Source: Chrysomallon squamiferum
Taxonomy: Eukaryota; Mollusca; Gastropoda; Neomphalida; Peltospiridae
Assembly (NCBI GenBank): GCA_012295275.1
Contig: CM022672.1
Location: forward strand, 27,023,430 to 27,078,429
Reading direction: 5' to 3'
Length of the DNA: 55,000 nucleotides
Shown: positions 48,386 through 55,000 of the stretch, piece by piece
How positions within the stretch are numbered: the stretch's first letter is position 1
Layout of the letters: each line of letters begins with the position of its first letter
The notes under the pieces: model-generated
Databases searched by the model: none
Told to the model about the DNA's origin: nothing
What the model saw: only the letters and a program-made list of their open reading frames with translations
Translations under genes and position numbers: made by a program

Positions 48386-48990
48386 CTGAGTATTTAATGA
48401 TAAGTTAATCTATTAGTAGAGTATTTAATGATAAGTTAATCTATTAGCTGAGTATTTGATGATAAGTTAATCTATTAGTAGAGTATTTAATGATAAGTTA
48501 ATCTATTAGCTGAGTATTTGATGATAAGTTAATCTATTAGCTGAGTATTTAATGATAAGTTAATCTATTAGTTGAGTATTTAATGATAAGTTAATCTATT
48601 AGCTGAGTATTTAATGATAAGTTAATCTATTAGTTGAGTATTTAATGATAAGTTAATCTATTAGCTGAGTATTTAATGATAAGTTAATCTATTAGCTGAG
48701 TATTTAATGATAAGTTAATCTATTAATTGAGTATTTAATGATAAGTTAATCTATTAGTTGAGTATTTAATGATAAGTTAATCTATTAGTTGAGTATTTAA
48801 TGATAAGTTAATCTATTAATTGAGTATTTAATGATAAGTTAATCTATTAGCTGAGTATTTAATGATAAGTTAATCTATTAATTGAGTATTTAATGATAAG
48901 TTAATCTATTAGCTGAGTATTTAATGATAAGTTAATCTATTAGTTGAGTATTTAATGATAAGTTAATCTATTAGTTGAGTATTTCATGTT
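48386..48990. repeat. 31-bp minisatellite (gagtatttaatgataagtta)
   Basis: About twenty copies of gagtatttaatgataagtta followed by atctattag(c/t)t, very homogeneous (mostly C/T or A/G differences at one or two sites). The shared ttag and gtatttgatg cores suggest descent from the neighbouring 36-bp unit. Confidence 0.95.
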
Positions 48991-50515
48991 AAGTAAATTA
49001 CTCAACAAATGCTGAGGACAGTGATGCTGTTTTTTACTAAAAAAGGGAAAATTGTCTTCTGTGCTGACAGCATCATGGCATAAAACTAATCAGATTTCTT
49101 TTGTGCTAATTAATCAGCACAGTTTTGTAACAAATGAAAAAATATCTTGAAATGTGAGAGAAATTACTCAGTTTAAATCCTGCTATGTAACAAAATGATT
49201 AATTGTTTTCAGTTACATTGTTCTGGGGATTAGTAATAACAACAGCTAAATTTGACAAGATTCACATTCATGTGGGTGTTGTAAATCTTATCCTGTTACA
49301 ATAACAACAATATTAATAACACTAACAGTAGCAACAATAATAACACTGATGATGATGATGATGGGGATGATGTGATGAAGAAGAAGAATGAAGGAAAAGA
49401 AACAAATGACAGTGAATAAGAAAAAGAAAAAACAGAGAATACCAATGAAAGGAGAACAAAAACAGAAAAAAATTATTTCAGTCTGCTAAATATATAAGTC
49501 CATTAATGCAGCTTAATATCAACTTTCATAACTTTCATTACATTTCTGTTATATAAGACTAACTAATATGAATGATCAAACACAGCTTATCTGATGAAAA
49601 TGAAATTCAAAATTCAGACCATATGTGTCTAATATGCGTACATAATTAAGAAGTCATCAACAAATGCAAAGCACATTTCAATGTCACTACAAATGAACTG
49701 ACCAATGTGATATGAACCAAAGAAATCATTAAAAATTACAAAACGTGGACAAGCAAAATATTACAGTAAGAATCTTTTATTTAATGATGCAGTCAGCAGA
49801 TAATTATAAGGAATTATGCATAAGGTTAAAGATGATAAAGATAATGAGAGGAAAAAAAAAGCCTTTTTTTTTTTTTTGGGGTGGCTATAATCAGCATGAC
49901 AAAGATAATGAGACAAAATGGGCTATTCTTTTGTTTTCTATAATCAGCATGGCAAAAGACAATGAGTGAGAAAGGGCTATTTTTTATTTATTTTATAATC
50001 AGCTAGAGTGCTTTTATATGTTTCTTTTCAAAGTATTGAAGTTAATTATGAGACACAAGTGAAATGGGAAAAAGTCTAGAATGAACACTAAGGAGAACTG
50101 GCCAGCACTCTACCATATAATTAATTACAGCTAAGTGAAAACAAATATTAATAATAAAAATAAAAATAGGGACCATGTATTTTGTACAAGTAAAGTAATT
50201 ATATGAATAATATAAAAAAGACAGGTAATTAACCTTTAAATCGATAATTATAATATTAGTATAACATTAGATAAACAATTATCCAGTAAAGACACTGTTT
50301 TAGTAACTGGGAAGTCAATTAAACACGTACTCACTTGATGTGTCAATGAAGAAACTGACTCTTTCGGTTATGAGAAGCTTTCTGGTCAAAGTATGAATAT
50401 AGCTGTTACTTCAACAAACTCCTTTAAGACATAATTACACAGGAGGTGTGAAGTCAGTTATTTATCATTTCCATTTTTCACAGTCAAGAACCCCCAAGTA
50501 CACAATCAGTATATC
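48991..50515. other. No gene recognised
   Basis: Contains a degenerate repeat of about 65 bp (three copies of gataatgag...gggctatt...ataatcagc) at 49835-50005 and a GAT/GAA tract at 49345-49390. Confidence 0.5.
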
Positions 50516-50517
50516 AG

Positions 50518-50718
50518 TCAGAATGATTTGATTTCACTGGGAGGTGGTAGATTGGGAGAAATGTCACTGGATTCGATGATGACAATATCTAGATGAGTTA
50601 TAACAGTCCATTTGGACCAATCTTCATCATCGAAGCAAACAGCCACATTGGTTTGGGCTGATAAACAGGCTGATTGAATTGTCATCAAGTTTACTGGAAA
50701 ACCACATCTAAGGACAGT
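50518..50718 (-). CDS. Possible orphan exon or degraded coding segment, unknown
   Basis: On the minus strand this is open for 66 codons and looks protein-like in composition: TVLRCGFPVNLMTIQSA, then NVAVCFDDEDWSKWTVITHL, then SSDISPNLPPPSEIKSF and TGA at 50520-50518. An AG precedes it, but the upstream tract is purine-rich, a poor acceptor. I do not recognise a family. It could be a terminal exon, a transposon relic or chance. Confidence 0.25.
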   Translation of the reverse strand, partial: TVLRCGFPVNLMTIQSACLSAQTNVAVCFDDEDWSKWTVITHLDIVIIESSDISPNLPPPSEIKSF

Positions 50719-50891
50719 CTGCCTTTCTCTCTCTCTCTTTATGTGGATCAAAAATAGTAATTATTCATTTAGGCTCTCAATTAAATAACACACAGCAATT
50801 AATCATGGCAGTAGGTAATTAATTACTGTGGTTGTTAGATAATGTTGTATCCTATGTGTTTCTGTATTAACTGAATATAGCAACTGTTGGA

Positions 50892-50960
50892 ATGTGGAGG
50901 AGCAGGGCAGGTCTGACATCAGTCCTGTTTGTGGATGACATCAAGCTGATGCTGTTTGAC
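50892..50960 (+). pseudogene. LINE reverse-transcriptase fragment
   Basis: One plus frame reads MWRSRAGLTSVLFVDDIKLM. GL..(V/L)LF(A/V)DD(I/M).LM is the catalytic block of non-LTR reverse transcriptases, here with both Asp residues. Only some 20 codons remain before the dispersed duplicate begins. Confidence 0.6.
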
Positions 50961-51152
50961 GTGTGTTGCTTGCTAGTCATCAAATATAAAGGCTAGTACA
51001 GATGGAATTACCAAGCAACAGTGGAAAGTACCTAAAAGCTGTCAGATTTGTAAATTAATGCTAATTTAATCAATCTAGGCAAAAAGGGGATTGATTCAGA
51101 ATGAAACACAGAAGAAATATGATCCCAGCCGAAGATGATTGGCTTTCAGATT
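50955..51152 (+). repeat. 198-bp dispersed duplicate, copy 2
   Basis: Same sequence as 40845-41042, starting at the same tttgacgtgtgttgc. Here it directly follows the reverse-transcriptase fragment and is followed by an ATT/AAT tail (51190-51245), suggesting that it is the 3' end of a LINE-like element. Confidence 0.9.
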
Positions 51153-51249
51153 CAATTCATTGTGATAAATTATTAGAAGTAACTGTAGACATTATTAATA
51201 ATAACGATAACAATAATATTAATAAATTAATAAATAAAAATAACAGAAA

Positions 51250-52718
51250 AACATATAGTGAATTAATAATTTTCAAAAAGAAAATACTGATAACAAAAAC
51301 AAAACAATTCTATTAACAAGAAAAAAAAAGAATAATTAAAAAGAAATGTCAGAAAGTAATCAAATTCACAAGTACAATAAAAAAGAAAGCATGTCATATT
51401 AAACACTTAAAACTGGAGTTTTTTGTTTGAATGTTTTTTAAATATATTTCAATATAATTTTCATTAAAAAAAAAAGATTAATGTAAACTTGATTTAAATG
51501 CTCCTGCTGAAAATTAGATAAGCATTTTCCCCCTGAGTTTTGATTTTGATTTAATTTTGAACATATCTTCTTTTAAACCATTAAAACAGACAGAAGCAAA
51601 ATAATCATGGAATTACATTAAATATCAATATTCTGAGAAACATTCTTATTTTTTCAATTTTTTTTTGTGTTTTTTTTGTGTATAATAAAAAGAATTTGAA
51701 AATTCAGCTTCAAATATATTAACATAATTATACTGTAGATAGAGCACTGTCAATTAAATCAGGATCTTTAGACAAACATAAATGAATTAAAATATGTATA
51801 AAGAATGAAGAAGTACAGAATTGTTATATTTAATAACATATTCAAAACACTCTTAACCTACAATAAATATATGTATGTAAGTATATATGCATGCAGGAAT
51901 ACATGTGTGCATGTGTGTCTGTGTGTGTAAGTGTATATAAATAACACAGCCTTTAATAAATCAGTTCTGGGCACTGGTTAGAACAGACAATATCTGCCTG
52001 TAATCACAGTGGAGAATTGATTCTGCAACCAACAATGATCAACAGTTTCCCACTGAACTACAACCCTCACCTACATGGAAATACTCACATTCATGTCATA
52101 ATACACAAAAATACACAAACTCTGAGCAAGACAGCATACAATCATACTGAAGTATAAACAAAATATAAATATACAAAAAAAATACTTGCACTTCCTGAAC
52201 TAACTGCAGGTTTGAAAGTGAACAACAAGAAATAAATATATTTTTAGATCTGTATTTACTATTATATATAAATTACAGGAAACTGGATAACATATTAATA
52301 TATATTTATATATATAATTTAAGGAGAATACAGAGAAATTATCTTTGGTAATAATACCCATTATCTGCCATTTACTATCTGGAACAGCCCTTATATTAAC
52401 AAAACTGTATCTCTTAATGGTATCTGGGCAATGTTTGTTTGTAAACATTGGTGAAAAACAAAAAGGAAATTAAAAAGGAAGATATATATTATTAATCACT
52501 GAATAAATGACTTTAGATAACATAAAAAATAAATAAAAGTCACTTTTACTATGGAACTGGTTTTTATTACTGTAGTAAGGCACTCAGGCATGAAGGATAT
52601 TATCTGTTTTTTTAAAACATTAATACTGAAATATACTTAGTTTTATAAACAGTATTTAGTTTTATCTATGTGCATGAGTTGTGAATGTGTAAGTAAATTG
52701 TGAATGAGTGAAAGTGTG

Positions 52719-52764
<46 letters not shown>

Positions 52765-53428
52765 AAAAAAAAAAAAACAACAACATATATTTTATTTTAA
52801 TTTTTCTATGACAAAATCAAAACTCAGTCTATTATCCAAACAATATCAAACAAAATATAACTGAATATACATTAATATCTATTTATTTATAAATTATTTT
52901 ATATTTATTTATTTAATAACCCCCCCACCCAAATGATATAGCCTTTTGGAACTTCTCCATTATCCCACAATTTATTAAAAATTATGATTACTATAAAAAC
53001 TATCCCCATCCTTTTCTTCCATTAATACATCATCTTCAGCTGATGGTAACCACTGACACATTACTGTCTGACCCCAGCATCAGCCATTTTTCATTTTTTA
53101 TTCTAAAACAAAATTTTGATTGCTGTCTGTTCTCAAAAACACTCTCCACCCCAGCCAGTGAATGCTTTGTGGTGCAGTTTCATCAAACATTTATTCGCTG
53201 TCTGAACCCATTTCACACACACTGAAGTATCTCTGTCTGCTGGCCTCAGCTGTGTGTAATGTTATTGATTATGTTCTGTAATTCCCCAGTTATTCTGAAA
53301 GGCACTGGTATATGTAGTTTGTGAAAATAAGCAGATCTTGGAACTCCAGGATGATCCAGAAAAGATAAAACATAGTACAGCTGGGAATGAGCGGCTCCAT
53401 TATCTAATACAATAATTGTGAAAGTAAT

Positions 53429-53460
<32 letters not shown>

Positions 53461-53920
53461 AGGATTATCAGATGCAAAATAAAATAAAATAATTTTTTTT
53501 TTTTTTTTTTTAATGAAAAAGCTTGAAAAGAAAGAAGCAGAAAAAATATATTCTTGTAATACAGATATACATACACACACGCATATATACATATATACAT
53601 TACACACACTGACACACATATATAAATAAAATTAAAAAATTCTTACTATAATTGTAAAAGAGAAACTGATGGTAGAACAAAAGCATTTTGAAATTTAAAT
53701 GATGTAACTACATTACAGTGCAAATTAATTTTATTTTATCATTTTCCACTTCATTTTAATATCAAACTATGAGTTGAACATGTGTGTTTTGTTTTACTCA
53801 GTGATGGTATATCAGAACCTACTGATGTCATTCTGTGGTTAGCTAATATTAATTAGTAAGACAGGATAGACACATCAAGTTCTTCAGTAATTTTCTCACT
53901 GATTATGTATGTAAAGAACC
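51250..53920. other. No gene recognised
   Basis: (GT)n at 52721-52757, T tracts at about 53442-53460 and 53493-53511, CATA/CA tract at 53567-53610. The stretch 53040-53400 is less AT-rich but shows no domain. Confidence 0.45.
52721..52757. repeat. (GT)n microsatellite
   Basis: Pure GT run of about 37 bp. Confidence 0.95.
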
Positions 53921-53924
53921 AGTA

Positions 53925-54330
53925 ATAGTAAGTAAAGTTCTTGTGTAAGTCAATATATGAGTTATTTTTACATTTCTTTTTAATGTTTTGATAATACAGT
54001 GAGTAACTCACAAAATTCATGTATAAGTCAGTATATGAGTTATATGTACATTTCTTTATACTTTGTGATACCATAGTAAATCACAACATTTCTGTATAAG
54101 TCAGTATATCCATTATTTTTACATTTTTTAAAATAATTTATGACACCACAGTGGCTAAATCACAAAATGTCAGAATACAGTTTCTTTATAATTTGTGATA
54201 TCATAGTTAAACACAAAATTCCTGAGTAAGTTAGTATATTAGCTTTTTTTGCATTTCTTTACCATTTGTGATATCACAAGATAACAGCAGTATATACATT
54301 TATTTTCACAGACATGTTTGATTTTTTATT
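53925..54330. repeat. Degenerate tandem repeat, unit about 80 bp
   Basis: Five copies sharing gtgata(c/t)ca.agt, cacaaaattc, tgtaagtcagtatatgag and ttacatttctttata blocks. Confidence 0.82.
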
Positions 54331-54339
54331 ATTAGCAAA

Positions 54340-54625
54340 GGTTTAATGATAAATATTAGCTCTTCAAATAAAAGATAGTAAATGTTGACTCTCTAAATAA
54401 AAAGTTATAAATACTGGGTTTGAAATAAACAAAAAAACCCTGTTTTTTACAAATATTGATTTTCTAAGTAAAAAAGTAATAAATATTAGCTTTTTAATTA
54501 AATGATTAAACACACTGGCATTTTCAATTTAAAAAATGATAAATATTGGTTCTTTAAATGAAAGTTACAAATACTGTCTCTTTAAAAAAACCTATATAAA
54601 TGTGGATGATTTAATTTAAAAAAAT
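54340..54625. repeat. Degenerate tandem repeat, unit about 40 bp
   Basis: Six or seven loose copies of ataaatattagctctttaaa followed by taaaagata-type sequence, next to the 80-bp array. Confidence 0.65.
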
Positions 54626-55000
54626 ACATTCTTTTTAAATTAAAACAGTAATAATATACAAAAAGATTTTTAAAAAAGTTAATTATGTATATTATTATTA
54701 TTACTGTCATTGTTCTTCTTTTTTTTTTTCATTACCAAAATGTATCTAACTCCTTGTTAATTAAGTAAGTTTTATGAATAATAAATAAATAAATAAATGT
54801 GGGCTATTTAAATAAAAGTAATATCACACTACTGGTAGTTATAATTCACTCTGTTATGGCAGAAGTTGTCTCAGATTTCCAATTAGTTGAAGAAACAATA
54901 GTTTTGTTGTTGACAGAACTATACCGTGTGTAACATAACCATTAATGAACTATATATAGCAGGACTGCTAAATAATTAAAATACTGTACTCAGATTTCTG

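Overview
The window looks like nuclear DNA of an animal, most likely a mollusc. It is very AT-rich, genes are split into short exons by long AT-rich introns with GT-AG borders, and simple repeats are everywhere. The mollusc call rests on three diverged copies (about 4.59, 24.87 and 36.13 kb) of a tRNA-derived SINE whose central block I recall from mollusc genomes. The species cannot be read from the sequence.

Two genes are well supported and they converge. On the plus strand, 515-9488 holds the last ten coding exons of a hemicentin (fibulin-6/HMCN1-like) gene, an extracellular-matrix protein. There are eight calcium-binding EGF modules (one exon each, except the last), a basic linker exon with a furin-type site, and the fibulin-type C-terminal module. 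The 3' UTR probably ends near a polyadenylation signal at 10401. Exon 5 has a one-base frameshift that looks like a lost G in a short G run, so it is either an assembly error or a real lesion.

On the minus strand, 26801 down to 17889 holds a complete five-exon coding region of 158 codons, never recovered as one open frame because its exons are 39-200 nt. It starts MGCGRSK (N-myristoylation and palmitoylation type) and ends with EFFRLLDEKIES-GRDY, closely matching the C-terminus of human C1orf21 (PIG13). A strong splice acceptor just 5' of the start exon implies a non-coding first exon farther right, so much of 27-55 kb may be the 5' intron of this gene.

The rest (10.4-17.9 kb and 27-55 kb) has no gene I can name. 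It holds dense microsatellites, several minisatellites (24, 31, 36 and 39 bp units and others), a 701-bp deletion derivative of a Tc1/mariner-type transposon with inverted repeats and TATA flanks, a small LINE reverse-transcriptase relic beside a 198-bp dispersed duplicate, a 220-bp near-perfect palindrome nested in a 3.3-kb inverted-repeat structure, and a few short open segments of unknown meaning. The two genes have no evident functional link: one encodes a secreted matrix protein, the other a small membrane-tethered cytosolic protein.
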